From: Acanthopleura granulata
Taxonomy: Eukaryota > Mollusca > Polyplacophora > Chitonida > Chitonidae
Assembly: GCA_016165875.1 (NCBI GenBank)
Contig: JABBOT010000003.1
Location: 26,988,983 to 27,052,982, forward strand
Direction of reading: 5' to 3'
Length of the DNA: 64,000 bases
Shown here: piece after piece, positions 1 to 12,638 of the stretch
How positions within the stretch are numbered: position 1 is the first letter of the stretch
Layout: each line of letters opens with the position of its first letter
Program-made: the position numbers and the translations under genes
Notes under the pieces: generated by a model
What the model was told of the DNA's origin: nothing
What the model saw: only the letters and a program-made list of their open reading frames with translations
Database searches by the model: none

Positions 1-1084
1 GTCCCATAGCTCTTACCAGCTGCGTCTGTAAGACTATGAAACAGATGATTAACGATAGACTTGTTTGGTTTCTTCAAACGAACAAGCTTTTAACTAACAT
101 ACAATGTGGTTTTCGCCAAGGTCGATCTATTTAAATCACCTTGCTCGATTTGAAACTTTTGTTCGTGATTATTAATAATGAATATGTGGTGTCGATATTT
201 TTCGACCTCGAGAAGGCCTACGACACCACATGGAAATATGGTATTTTAAAAGATATTTCTCATATGGGAATAAAGGATAGCTCACCGCTATTTATATCTC
301 AGTTGTTATCTTATCATCAGTTTAAGGCACGACTGGGATCCACTGTCTCTGACACTCATGAGCAGGAGATGGGTGTGCCCCAGGGCAATAGTCTTTCACC
401 AACACTGTTCAGCATAAAAACTAATAACTTGGCTAAACATTAACGTTGGGCACAGAGGGTTCCTTATATGTAGACGATTTCCTTAAATGCTATCATGCTA
501 AAAATATGAATAACGTCGAGTGGAAACTGCAGCTTTGTCTCAATAAGATCGAGAAATGGGCAATTGCCAATGGTTTTAGATTTTCTACGTCTAAAACCGT
601 CTGTATGCATTTCTGAAATAATCCGAAACTTCATCTAGATCCAGAGCTTATATTTTGTGGTGAACCAGTGAAGATTGTTAGGGAAAAGGAATTTTTAGGA
701 GTAATATTTGATAAGAAATTATCTTGTATACTCCATATAAAAATGTTTAAAGCTAAATGTACCAAGGCTCTCCATATAAATAAGGACGTGCCTGTCACCG
801 AATGAGGTGCAGACTGATCAGTTTTACTTCATTCATATCGTTCCCTGGTGAGGTCGAAATTGGGCTATGGATCCGCCATTCACGGTTCCGCTAGAAAATC
901 ATATCTTAAAATGTTGGATCCGGTCCATCACCAAGGTTTGAAGATCAGCCTTGGTGCTTTCAGAAGTTCGGCAGAAGAAAGTTTACACGTAGTGGCTAAC
1001 GACCCTTCTTTACGTCTCAGGCGTATAAACCCCTGCCTTCAATACGCTACTAAGCTTAAACCACATCCAAGAAACCCTGCCTAA
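1..1084 (+). pseudogene. LINE reverse transcriptase domain, broken
   Basis: Copies the element RNA into DNA at the target site. The frame carries FFDLEKAYD (motif A aspartate) near 200-225, GVPQGNSLSP near 370-400 and, in another frame after a break around 440, YVDDF near 465-480 (the catalytic DD motif). Downstream come the usual thumb-like stretches (EKEFLGVIFD near 690-715) and a linker that is open at 848-1084. There is an in-frame stop near 131, another near 617 and frame changes near 440 and 840. No intact product is possible. The start is outside the window. Confidence 0.85.
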
Positions 1085-1086
1085 GA

Positions 1087-2292
1087 TTGTGTTTCAATCC
1101 ATTTTATGTAGACAAATATACTAGATGTCCTAACAAGATCCCTTCATTCAGTGTTCTTGTTGGGAACCATATTGTGGAAGCCAAGATTAAGCTGGAGAAC
1201 ATAGCTCCGGTTTCTTTCCATGAGTCTCCTCCCTGGCTCCTTCCACAACCTGATAAACTGATATTTGATCTACGTAAACATAGCACAAAAAAAAAATACG
1301 AACCTTCGGATTATAAATTTATATATGCTGATGACTCAAAGGGCGGGGACGGGGTTGCAACTGCGGCTGTCTTAGAGAAGCAAGTGACTTCTCCTCGTCT
1401 TCCATGCTCATCTTCTATTTTCTCTGCTGAGCCCAGAGCTCTACTCCTGGGCCCGGTTTCATGAACCATGCTTAGTGCTAAGTAGCCCTTCGCTAAGTGT
1501 ACTTCTTATCTCTACAACATCCTTTGTCATAAAGTTAAGCGAATACCTAGCTAAGTGTGCTCTCATGAAGCTGGGCCCTGGTCCTATCATATGTTTCTTC
1601 TAGCTAACCCTAGAAAATTGTGATATGCAGTGACTCGTTACGCTGCCTTTTGGCAATCGAGAATAATAAATTTAAAAACATACTTATTCTTGAAATATTA
1701 GCCATACATAGAAACCTGATTAAAAGAGGTAAAGATATTATATTCTGTTTGATACCATGTTCTATTGGTATTCATGGAAACAGATTCGTGGACAGGGACA
1801 CGAAAGCTACCTAACATAAACCTTTGTCAAAAGTTAAAATCTCATATAATGATTTTAAGTCTGATATTCTTAAATATATTCGTCGCCTTTGGCAAGATTT
1901 ATTATTCATTTATTTGACTGATGTTTTACGCCGCCTTTGGCAAGATGAATGGGACTTGCAGATATATAATAAACTGCATGATATTCATCCTCTCATTGCC
2001 TATAATTCTTATACTCATGGTGTGTCTCGTAGAGACCAAGTCGTTGTAACAATGATCTTGTATTGGGCATTCTCGTCTAACCCAAAATTTTATCCTGGGT
2101 GGGAGCAGTGCACAACAGTGTGTTGGACGTGATGCCCAGACCAACATCAAACAGATCCTGGTTGACTCTGTGGACTTTGCTCATGTTCGACAAGGGCTCT
2201 ACATAGCAGACTCAATAACTGAACTATTTTACAGCATCCATGGTGGCGCTGTCATTGATTACTTAAAGTATGTAGGATTATATCATAAGATA
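1087..2292 (+). pseudogene. LINE RNase H domain and C-terminal region, broken
   Basis: RNase H removes the RNA strand after reverse transcription. Visible motifs are IYADDSKGGDG (first acidic residue) near 1320-1350, SAEPRALLL near 1421-1447, ICSDSL near 1620 and GIHGNRFVDRDTKA near 1770-1810, so all four acidic positions can be recognised. The C-terminal part has WQDEWD and SRRDQVV (about 1940-2045) and ends in a leucine and tyrosine-rich tail at a TAA near 2290. The RNase H frame is interrupted at 1451-1576 by a MITE. There are further stops near 1606-1615 and a frame change near 2130. Confidence 0.8.
1451..1576 (+). mobile_element. 126-bp palindromic MITE, copy 1, with 5-bp target duplication CCTGG
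   Basis: The element starts GCCCGGTTTCATGA and ends TCATGAAGCTGGGC, an imperfect terminal inverted repeat. It is flanked by CCTGG at 1446-1450 and again at 1577-1581. Removing the element and one CCTGG restores the LINE RNase H reading frame at this point, which supports a true target-site duplication. The inside is rich in CTTAG/CTAAG half-palindromes and has no coding capacity. The copy at 63270-63395 is the same length and aligns along its whole length when reversed. The superfamily is not known to me. Confidence 0.85.
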
Positions 2293-2447
2293 TAATTCCT
2301 TTTATATTATACATACATGTTCCTACTTGACATATATGTATTAGAATTTTAAAATTATTGTGGTTTTCTAGATTTAGCCAAGGTTTATATTTTTTTAAAA
2401 GATTTTATACACGTCTTGTTTGGCATGTTCGCATTTTCTTCGTGAAA

Positions 2448-2553
2448 ACCGTTTACTGTTTCCTGGCTTAAAGCATGTTCTAACCATGATATGGCTGAAA
2501 AATTGCCGCTGTGGCGTAAAGCCATAATCATCCATTCATTCCTTCATTCTTAA
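2448..2553 (+). repeat. LINE 3' tail with CATTC repeats
   Basis: About 100 bp containing CATGATATGGCTG followed by imperfect CATTC units. It lies some 160 bp after the end of the LINE coding region, so it is most simply that element's own 3' end. Related copies without the coding part occur at 15489-15592 and 32436-32523. Confidence 0.65.
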
Positions 2554-2707
2554 AACTGACTACTATCATAGAGGTGAATAATTCCTGAGTACAGTGTTAA
2601 ACAGTAATGAGTTGAGTACATACACTGTAACTGATGAGAAAGACAAATGATTGTGCATAATCGGTTATCGGTTTTTTTGTCATTCAGCAACAACTGTTTT
2701 CAAATAA

Positions 2708-2862
2708 ACAATGACCCAGGAGCACCTGGCCAATACAGCCGCTGTGAGTCCACCATTTCTGGGCTTCCTCTCTGGCTGTAGTAATTGGAAAGGTCAGCCA
2801 GGGACCTGCCAATGGTCTAGGGTTTCCTTGGGGCTCTCACCTCTAATAAATGAATGGATGAA
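2708..2862 (+). mobile_element. Degraded SINE fragment, plus strand
   Basis: Contains AATGACCCAGGAGC, GCCGCTGTGAGT and GGGTTTCC in the same order as the better SINE copy at 60762-61031. The tRNA-like A box is missing and the body is heavily mutated; the end runs into AATAAATGAATGG. It lies just beyond the LINE tail. Confidence 0.6.
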
Positions 2863-5800
2863 TCTCTAATGACAGTGAAAGTTTGAAACTACGGTTGGAA
2901 AACAACGATGTAAAAGATTGAGATTTTTTGCCGTCAACCTGTTCTCCAAATCAGAAAATTGGACTTTTCATCTAACAGATAACATATAGGATAAAATATG
3001 TGTGTAGCAGATGAGCTATTCTTCATACCTGATCCCAAGCTGTCACATAGAAAACGACGTTAATGCAACTAAATTGTATATAGTGTAGATTGTAATTCAC
3101 GTTGATGTTCATAAAGCGCAGCTGCCGGTTTTTCAGTCACTACTCTGTGTACAAATTTACCGTCTTTGTTTACTCTTCTACCAAATCACCTTTTCGCATA
3201 GTTCGGGTCTATGATACTTTCTCAATTTACCCGTAATGTGCCTACGAATTCCAGTTGAGTTAACACTGATGAAAAGTTGTGCATTGGATTTCTTTATTTC
3301 ATTGAGTGTTGTTTAACACCTTACTCAAGATTATGTCACTTATGGGATAGCAATTAGTCGAATGTGAGCAATCAACCGGCTTACCTGAGGTAAACCATCC
3401 AGCATTGGCAAGATACTGACGAACATTCCTATGCGTGATGAAATGATGAACACGATATTGGTGGAAGAAAGGCGGTATTTAAACATCGCATAGTCGATCG
3501 TTTACCCTAAGCAAGGCACGCCGAATACGGAAATACAAATTCCCTATCTAAAACCGAGTTTCAACCCGTATTTCATGTGTCCCAGTGATTGAATGGTAAC
3601 ACTCTTTTTCCACTCCCCCAGGGTCTACCTAATGCACTGTTAATATTTATAACACATGAAATATGTACATGTAAAATAGAAAATCACCTTTTTACCTCTA
3701 TTAACATCTAATGTTTCCTTATATTAAGTGTTGTGAGAATTTGAAGAAACTGATAGATTGAGGTTTTGGATAATGCCGTAATTAATTGTAATGCTGCCTA
3801 ATATGTGATGTAAATCCATGATCTGCCATTTATTTATTTTCTGATAATATCTGTACACAAGTTGCTTGTAGCTCGGAGTTGCGACATTAAAATGGCACCG
3901 AGGAAAACCAAACTATTCCAGTTTCGTGCCTTGCGCTTGTGTTAATTTCGAATAACACAGTTAAACAAATATATGGAAAATCACTTCATGGGCTCTACAT
4001 TGACAGGCTGTTGTATTTGACTTTTTTTAATCGACCTTTAACTCGTCAGATGTTTAAACTTGGAAGTCCAGAAATTTGTCAGACTGGCCTATCTGGCAAA
4101 ATGGCGGTTTCCTTCGCTACCGCGTTAGTTCTCAAATAAATAAACATTTGGTCAATAAATTCGAACACATTTCCCTTACAAAAAAGAAGAGCAGGGCAAT
4201 GACAACATATTGTAACTCAAATATTTTCTTCGTCTTATTTTCTCACTTTGTGACATTCAAAAATGTGTCAGTGATCATTTATCCAGCACACTGCACGCTT
4301 TATTCTTGTACAATCAGCACACATTATTCTTAGTCGACGCCGCAAGTGTTTTCCTCCTCCAGGACTTCATACATCTAATAAATATTTAACAAGACTACGT
4401 TTTCCGCCAACAACCAGTCGCCCACATATTTCTATCTTTATTAGCATGCGTGGCACTGTGGTGTTCCAGGTAATATATATAGGATATGACAGGTACTTCT
4501 TTCCCGACACCTCAACTAATCACGCCACCCTGCAAAAAGATAGTTTTTCCTAGCACAGATGTGCAACGTCAAATAAGAGATGATGACATGTCCCAGAGGG
4601 GTGTATGCTTTACAGAGCAAAGGCTCCATGATATGCTAAATCAGTGAGCCAACGAATGTCTGGCCGGTTAAAAAAGCCATATAGATCAAGACTGTTCTAT
4701 AGTTTCCAGATGTTTGCCTGACTGATTGGAAATCTATATTTCCCAGAATTCAATAATCACATGTAGAGTTGTCAGTGCACGTGAAATTATTTGAAAAGTT
4801 CAATAATCTTTGATGACCATGACAAGAATTGAAGAATTAAAAAAATTCATCCTAGAATGGAATTCAACCAATAAGTTTTACGTACATTACATCATTGTAT
4901 ATTATGATTACCAAAACAAGTTTAACGCCATATTTACTTTAGAGTTAAATACAATCAGCAATTACCTTACTTACATGTATGAGAACAACGATGAGATTAT
5001 TTTTATGTCATTTCTGAACATTTTATTTATTACGGCTGAGACGTAATGAGGGCGAAATGTTTACGTGTATTATGTGATAAATTTGCTTTAGGACTTCAAG
5101 AGCGATTTTCAGTCTACTTTAAACGTTACAAAAATAAATCAAAAAATTCACCTATGAAGTGTCTTGTCCTTGGATGTCGTATGCATAACTAAACAAAGAC
5201 GGACACTACTCAGTACTAAACTACACCCATTGTATTTATAAGAATTACCCAGGGCAAAGAAAGGCGACAGATGATCGAACTTTGAGATGCAGAAACTCAA
5301 GGTTAAACCCTGCAGTCAAGACAAGATTTTATCCGCAACCCGAATGAAGATTAGCGTAAAGGCCAACTCCACAGGCTGATGGATGCCTATTGGGTTCCAA
5401 TCGTGGTGATTCTTGGTGGCGTGAACTCCGATATGACCCCATTCCCGGTCTTTACATGCCACTTAATCAGTGTCATTCTCAGTGGGTGGAAACGATAAAC
5501 CGCCTGTTGGCTGGGTGGCGATAGGTTGCCTTGCGGCATTTGCCAAGATGACTTTCCTTGGTACGGAAATTTCGCTGCTGTTGTCTGAAAATGTATTGAT
5601 TACTGGCAGGGCTTATTGTTCTGCAAGCTGTCCGCCAGTAGTTTTCCTCCCCAATGGGTCAGTTATATTGGAATTTGAGGGGTTATGGAGTGGGTCATTT
5701 TATGACAGAGGTTGTTATTCGACAACAATTGGCAATTTGTCCTCCCGGCCAGGTGAGAGTGCTTTTGCAAACGGGGCACAATGACCCCAATCTACATGAT

Positions 5801-8800
5801 TTAGAGTCAAGCTACAACAGCTGTTGGTCTTCGTCGTCTATAAACTGTGGGCTGTATACGCGGTGAACAGCTGAAATCCGCTGGTTGTGTATAGTTTATA
5901 CAGACAAGTGCACCACGTACATTTCTTTTCACGGCTGATTGTAGGCTATTTCAACGTTGATTGGTTCTTGATAATGCCAGGAAGGTATGGAACAAAACAC
6001 ATTACATTTCTTAGCCACGTTGAATACATGGACATCTGGAAACAAAATGTAATTTATTAACTAGAATGCGACACGATTTAGATATTTACTCAATTCCTCC
6101 GCTTAAAAGATCCCGCACGTCATTCCGTCGTGTGAATGAATACTGTTGGATCCGCCCTACTTTGACACTTTTTATACTGTCTTGCCTGGTATTTAAAATC
6201 ACTTTTGGTCTTGACTCCAAACTCCCGTTTTAGTTTGGCAGCACGGTATACGAATATCTATCTCGAGATGTATAGATCCTTGTATATACATATCATGACG
6301 TTTTGATAATTTGTGCATTTGGAACAGAGTGTACAAACAAGGTATTAAAGTTTGGTTGTCACAAAAATGTATCACGTACATTGTATTACCTGTCCTTGTT
6401 CGAGGGTTTGGTTAGGTCTGTTTTGGAAGCCGACAATGCAATCCTTGCCATTCGAATTAAGAACTCAATAATGTACAAATGTACTTACATACACATTCAA
6501 CAATAAACTGTCTACATATCTGTGATCGAAGACCATCAGACCCTGTCTACTGTGTAACTTTACCGTCAGTGGCGAATTTCAACTGTTTAAATGCTGAACT
6601 CTGGAGCAAATGCTTCGTCATTCAGGCAATGTGATATAACCGGCTTGGTCGTCGCACGGTCGATAAACCTTGGGAATATATGGCAGCTTTGAGTGGCACA
6701 CTATTCGAAAACAAAAGAGGCGCCGGATTTGTTATTCGCATGACTAATACTCAGCTCCCGATATTTGACCTTTGCACAATTATTCCACACGTTCTAACCA
6801 ATTTTTCATATGTTCAGGCTTGGGTTGGCGAAGAGGCCATTTCAAATTTAGATACATAACCTGAACCAAACAATCCTACTAGAGGATCCTACTGTGCCTG
6901 GGGCCACATATGTGGCCGATAAGTAATGACCGATGGTTCCCAGCACTAATTGGCAAACTCGAAATATGATAGACAGACGTGCAAGAAGCTGATGAATGTA
7001 GAATGTGTACATATGGCGTTTTAAGTGTTCTATACTAGCTGGAAAGTGAAGGAAACTTAAAATACACTTTCTAAATTAAAGACGTGTAACGTCGATTTCC
7101 GCATTACTACCGTATGAACACGAACACGTGGCTCTGTGTTAATTCTTCAGATGAAACCTGGAAGTCATCCCTCAAAGTCTGGTCATTTTTGTTGCGGAAT
7201 TAAAGTTCTCTGGTTGTGAAAAATATATAAACTGTTGGGAGCACCATTTTATCGCATGCAAAAGCCAAACCAACTTTGGTGTTAGTTTATTTTGTCAGCC
7301 TACCGTAGTTCAGCGGATGTCTGGAGAACCCTAATGCCCAATTGTGCGTCACCAGAGTCAGCATTGTACCAGGCGCAGAAGGGCCCTCGCCTCATTTGTT
7401 TCTTTGATTGGACTGTGGGTTACACCTGGTTAAACATGTAAACTCTTCTTATCGTGGTGAGCAAATGCTGCCTTAGAATATGTCGTGAATGTCGTTAGAG
7501 ATATAGCCTATTTTCGGTAGTTCAGGTCAAGCGGGCTGATTCTTGCCTCTTCGCTATATGGAAGGATTGCGTTCGCATTCCTCGTTGCTACAGCAACTAC
7601 GTAAGAGGAGACTAGGAGGTTCACCAGTTCTGGGGCCGGTCGATACTTGATTCAAACAGAAACTCGTGGGCCTTTTTACGTGTACAGTACATTCTTAGCT
7701 TTCGTGAAAGTTTGTTGATTGCACTCTAAAATTATGTGGCGTGACGAGTGGATTTTAGACTTAATATCTGCACGACCAAAACAAACAATGTCGAGCTTAA
7801 CACTCATTCTCCTGTACTTTTAGTAATGTACAGCAAAAACTTGTCAACACAATATTTCACACTGATTTTCGTAAAAGTCACAATGTTGCCCACCCTGTTG
7901 TCTCCATGTGATATACGTCCAATAACAAACCACGAACAAAACTTCGAACAGTTTATCTTGCATTGTCTGGGGTTTAATAATACCCACCAATGAACTTTCA
8001 CTTGTGAACACATCAACAACATATATGTTTTTCTAATCTTTCGTACCATATGAAACCTGGAGAAACAAAAGAATTCTGAATGTCACGTTGTGTACAACAC
8101 AAAAACCTTTGTTTAGAAATGTTAGACCTCAGCTGCGGTGGACATTGTTTAGTCATGTGTGGTTTCGTCCGAGAGTTCTGTAATGTGAGATTACCAGTCT
8201 ATTGTAATATTTCATTGTCCTACTTAGGTATTCCCCACGCTGATCAATAGAACACATACCAGTGATCTGCTATTTATTTAACGCTGACACTTTCGTGTAG
8301 CTTAGTAGCACCTTCCACTTAACTGTCACCACTGGAATTCTTGCTTCTTGGCTAGAAAAAAATATGAAAACTTCAACACGGTACTTCTGCACGTTTTCCA
8401 TGCAACAGATCTTTACTTCTGCATATACAGTAACGACATTTAGGCGTCGGTTAAATTTCTGCGTAATACACAGACTAAACCCTGCCTGGGGACAATATAG
8501 GTATATGTAATGTTGCTTTTTATGCATTCCCTGACTTTGAAATGCATCCTTAACATTAAAAGGATTTCACTGTCTTGTCAGACTTCACGCCTTTCCCACG
8601 ATTCCTGACCGGAACATTCTTACATATCTGATAAACTTCTCTGCTTTTTTATTTGCGCACACACTTCTTTAGAGACATGTCCAAACTTCGTGAAGAAAGC
8701 TCAACTTATAAGGAATTATATGGTACATATCGCGTCACAACATCTTTCACTTTCTATTTGAGGCAAATAAATTTTATATTTCCCTAGCGAATGCATTTTC

Positions 8801-9930
8801 TAATATATCGAAGGTTGTAGTGTTTTTTATTTATTCATTTTGGACTGGTGTTTGGATGAGGATGAGTGTATTAGATTTAATTCCCTTGCCAAACAATCAG
8901 TTCTTTTGTCGCTCACAGAGGTCTACCTCAAATTTGTAGGCAACAGTGCATTTTAGGACCTGAGTTACAGATGTAGAAAGGTGACACACTTTTAACTCAG
9001 CATTTTTAAAATGAAACTCAGTAGTGTGTATTTAATTGCCTATTGTTTTGCTCAACTTCAAATAATGTTTCAAAACATTTAGTATTATACGCATAATACT
9101 GCTAATTTCGTTTAGCGCTGGGCTAGCTTCAATGGAAAGAGTTTATTATAAATATAAAAACAAATACAAATTTTATTAGCAAATCGATTTGGTGCATAAT
9201 ATTACAAGAGGTATATGTCCGTCTACACTCAGGTAATGATTTTGCTAGAAAATATATATCATAATAATTGTGCTATGGAGATATGCTTTTATGATATTAA
9301 AATTGCAAATTGCATTTTCCAGATGATCGCCTGAACTATTATGCTAACACAACCTGGCATTTCTAAAGTTTAAATGCTTTAAAATGCATTAACACCAACA
9401 AAGTATTGATCACATCGATTAGTAGCCATTAGATCTCTGGCTTTCAGTAACACAGCTCGCTGACCATTATTGTGTGAGTTTGCCAACATTCAGTGTTGAG
9501 TAAGGACCTTTTAATATATTGCCATCTGACATATCTGAAAGGTTTACATTTTTAGTTTGATCCACATACAAGTCACGGATATTAGAAAAAAGATTTCAAA
9601 GGACTACTTACAAAACTAACGTATACGAGCTTTACACAGTGTTGCAACAAAAATCACAGCCACATAATTTTGTGTACCGGGAACTCGTGTAATTTCTGTT
9701 ACACACCCGTGACAAATGTACGCGTGATACACAATTTGTGAAGCACCGATTCACACGTCCCCGTGGATGTGCAAATTGATAATAGTAGCTTAAGAGAGTA
9801 CACCCGGCAACACTGATTTGTAGTGAATGTATTGCAAATCACAACACAGCTTTTCTGTTTACTACCTGTTATCTTAACATCAAGCCGGAACTTTAGAGGA
9901 GAATCGTGTCTAAAATTTTGAAGAAATCAA
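2863..9930. other. Mostly unique non-coding DNA
   Basis: Seven kilobases of AT-rich sequence with no recognisable gene. A GC-richer patch at about 5390-5870 holds two overlapping plus-strand open frames (5470-5784 and 5654-5866). Neither resembles a protein I know and neither has clear splice sites, so I do not call a gene. Near 8824-8860 a short stretch, TTTATTTATTCATTTTGG, could be the remains of a minus-strand SINE tail. Nothing else is supported. Confidence 0.6.
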
Positions 9931-9935
9931 CCACT

Positions 9936-10165
9936 GCGAACGCGAGACGATTCCACCAATGGGGTCGCTGTGAGATAAAGTCTAGCCCATGCTATCTTCC
10001 TCTTGGGCCGTACGTGGGAAAGTCTGCCAGCAACAAGCAGATGGTCGTGGGTTTCGCTGGGGCTCTGCCTGGTTTCCTCCCACCATAATGCTGACCACCG
10101 TCATATAAGTGAAATATTCTTGAGTATGGCGTAAAACACCAATCAAATAAATGAATAAATAAACA
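9936..10165 (+). mobile_element. tRNA-derived SINE, 5' truncated
   Basis: The copy lacks the A-box end but retains the region around the second promoter box (GGGGTCGCTGTGAG), the conserved body (ATGGTCGTGGGTTTC), and the 3' domain (AAGTGAAATATTCTTGAGTA and GGCGTAAAACACCAATCAAA) ending in an AAATGAATAAATAAA tail. It matches the order of blocks in the copy at 60762-61031. The 60-residue open frame through it is accidental. Confidence 0.85.
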
Positions 10166-12638
10166 TAAAAGGCGAGGGGTGAGATTTTAAAATCTCCCTG
10201 ATAAAAATTTATTTAATATATTAACACACAGCTTTCGACCAAACGACGTCAGAGGAAGATTCGCTAGCTCTCACGATTATCATCAGCTGAATTTAGAAAA
10301 TTTGTTTTTTATGAATTGGATTTTAAAGTATAATAAATCGACCCACACTCCAGCTCGTCGAAGAGATAATTGTTTTTAACGCTAAGCTGCACATCTTCCT
10401 CCATAGTCCATCATTCCATTTATTCTTATTCAAAAGAGTGGCACTGAAGTAATCTCCGGTACATTACCTAGTCCCTTGCATAATGCCGCACTGATATCAA
10501 AGACATAATCTTATTTGCTGTTGCCAGAGCCAGAGAAATGAAAAAAAAATCCATTTACTTTGAAATGCTACTGACTTGAGAAGATAATGAAGACATTCTA
10601 GTTATTTTTTCTTTTAAATTTTTTGTCGCTGTGTCGTGGCACTCTACGTACAGAATGAGTTACTATGGCCAGGTTTTGGTGAGGGTATGACGAGATTAAA
10701 TCCCTTGACATTTAACAGGATATGTATTTAAATACACAACGGCAGTACACTCCAAAAAAAGAATGTAATTCCACAGCTTAAAATGTAAAAATAACAGTGC
10801 AGTTTTTGTTGCTAGTTTACACTCTATGACTACATTCTAGGATTATAAGATAGCATGCAAATGTTCACCACACTTGTAAATTTACACATGTATTGCCCGT
10901 AAGTATTTGCCACAAATTCACTGTAAAATTCCAACAAGCGTTTTCTCCGCCGCTTTGCTTCCTTCGGTTGTAATATGACATTAGATAAATGTAAAGTGAA
11001 CATATTAATGTATACCTAACATTATAATGAAAACTTACACAGCAAACTGATGCAATCTTCTGAGCTCCTGTGAAATATGTTGATGGCGTGATATGTACAA
11101 TTTTTCAACTGAAGAGTTACAAGTTAAAAATTAAGAGTACAGTGTAGGCTGTATATGTGTGGATTCCGAGGGTGGTTCGATATGTATAGAACCAGCTGTA
11201 GGCCTGTAGACCACACAAGAGGGTCCACTAAAGAGGTGAATATGCAGTAAATATACAGTTAACTTCTTTCTACAGCAAGGTGTATGTTTACGGCAAAAAT
11301 TACTGGTGACCAAAATGCCAGCCTTTTTTTTACTGTAAAACTACACCATTTGTTTTTGTATCGAAGGATTGGATGAAACCGGTTTAAAACGATGAAACGT
11401 AATATTTTACTGTTGCGACACCTTTATATGTGCTATATAACTGAGAATAGTTTTGCATATATGGTAGCGTGATAAACGTTACACTGTTATAAAAACTGAT
11501 ATACCAATATACTCCGATTTAAATGCAAGAAATGCACATGGCGTAGTTGTATTTCAGAGGAAGGCATTTCTAAGTTTATTTAAAACGTCAAATGCCTTTA
11601 GATCGAAAAAAAAAACAACAAAACGAAACAGATTTGCCCTGCGGTAGTGTTGTTTTCCACGAATATTCTAGTGTTTGAAAGCCAGACACATGTGAGAGTA
11701 AACTGGATTGAGGAGCATTGAAGTGCTTTGTCGTTCCTGAAGTGTGTAGTGTGTTGTGTCTCTTCAGACGGATGTGATCAGGCACGGATTCATGCTAACC
11801 CTTCATAGCAACGCTTGATCAACTTTCAACCAAACATCTTTTCAGGAAGAAGTAAACGTAGTATATTAAGCTGAGACTAACTCAATAAATGTAAGAACTT
11901 GTCCCAGAGAAACAAACTTCGGTTCCAAGTGGTGAAGTATATTGTTTATTCTCATATTGTTATATACGATGATTTTGTGCTAATTAGCAACATATAGATG
12001 GATGGTTAATCCGGCTTAGGTGGCCATTCTGTTGGAAAATATACCCATTCCCAGATCACATTTCCCTAGCTGAACAAGGAGTCTACTCTGTTATGACATT
12101 TTTGTAGAATTACGGATAAATGGCCTGATGTATCCACGGATAAATGACGGTCATAATGGCTGCAGTATCATCGTGTAACATGACATGTGAACCCAAACGG
12201 CTCATACGTTTCTTATATTACTTGTGTGCTACTAGTAAAGCGACGGTGGTGGTAAAAAGACCCGAAGAAACAACGTGGAAATGTGGAAAAAAAGTAGATT
12301 GCCTCAACTGACAGTGTTCATCCACCCCAACAACCTCTTCTTGGTCAGAGACAGTTTTAGCTAACCGTTGAAAGTTCAGTAAATTAAGTCTCCTTGTCTC
12401 CACTGTCACAGTATCTGCAGAGCTTGTTTCTCATCTAATATAGGACCATTTTTCTCATCTCAAATTTAATAGGGTTATATGCCTTATATTTACACTTCAT
12501 CCAGGACATACTAACACAAGATGTCAAATATAATAGCTACCATATTTTAATGTATACGCCGAAATTTTTTGCTTTCTTACTCTTCGTGTCATAATTTCTT
12601 AACTCATGCACTTCCTTAGTTCTTTCATTAGTGGTTTG
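10166..12638. other. No gene recognised
   Basis: AT-rich unique sequence. The small open frames (for example at 11131-11313, 11588-11785 and 12218-12409 on the minus strand) have no recognisable domains, splice sites or start context. Confidence 0.6.

Larger units (their letters stand above)
1..2553 (+). mobile_element. Decayed LINE (I/Jockey-like non-LTR retrotransposon), 5' end outside window
   Basis: The segment reads in order through reverse transcriptase, a linker, an RNase H domain, a C-terminal region ending near 2292, a short 3' untranslated region and a tail of imperfect ATTC repeats. An RNase H domain after the reverse transcriptase is typical of the I supergroup; the exact clade (I, Nimb or Jockey-like) cannot be fixed by eye. 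The endonuclease and 5' part lie before base 1. Several stops and frameshifts show the copy is dead. A small inverted-repeat element sits inside the RNase H part, so it is younger than this LINE. Confidence 0.85.

Noticed and set aside
5470..5866. GC-richer patch with overlapping plus-strand frames
   Set aside because: Two frames compete, no family is recognised and no splice signals fit.
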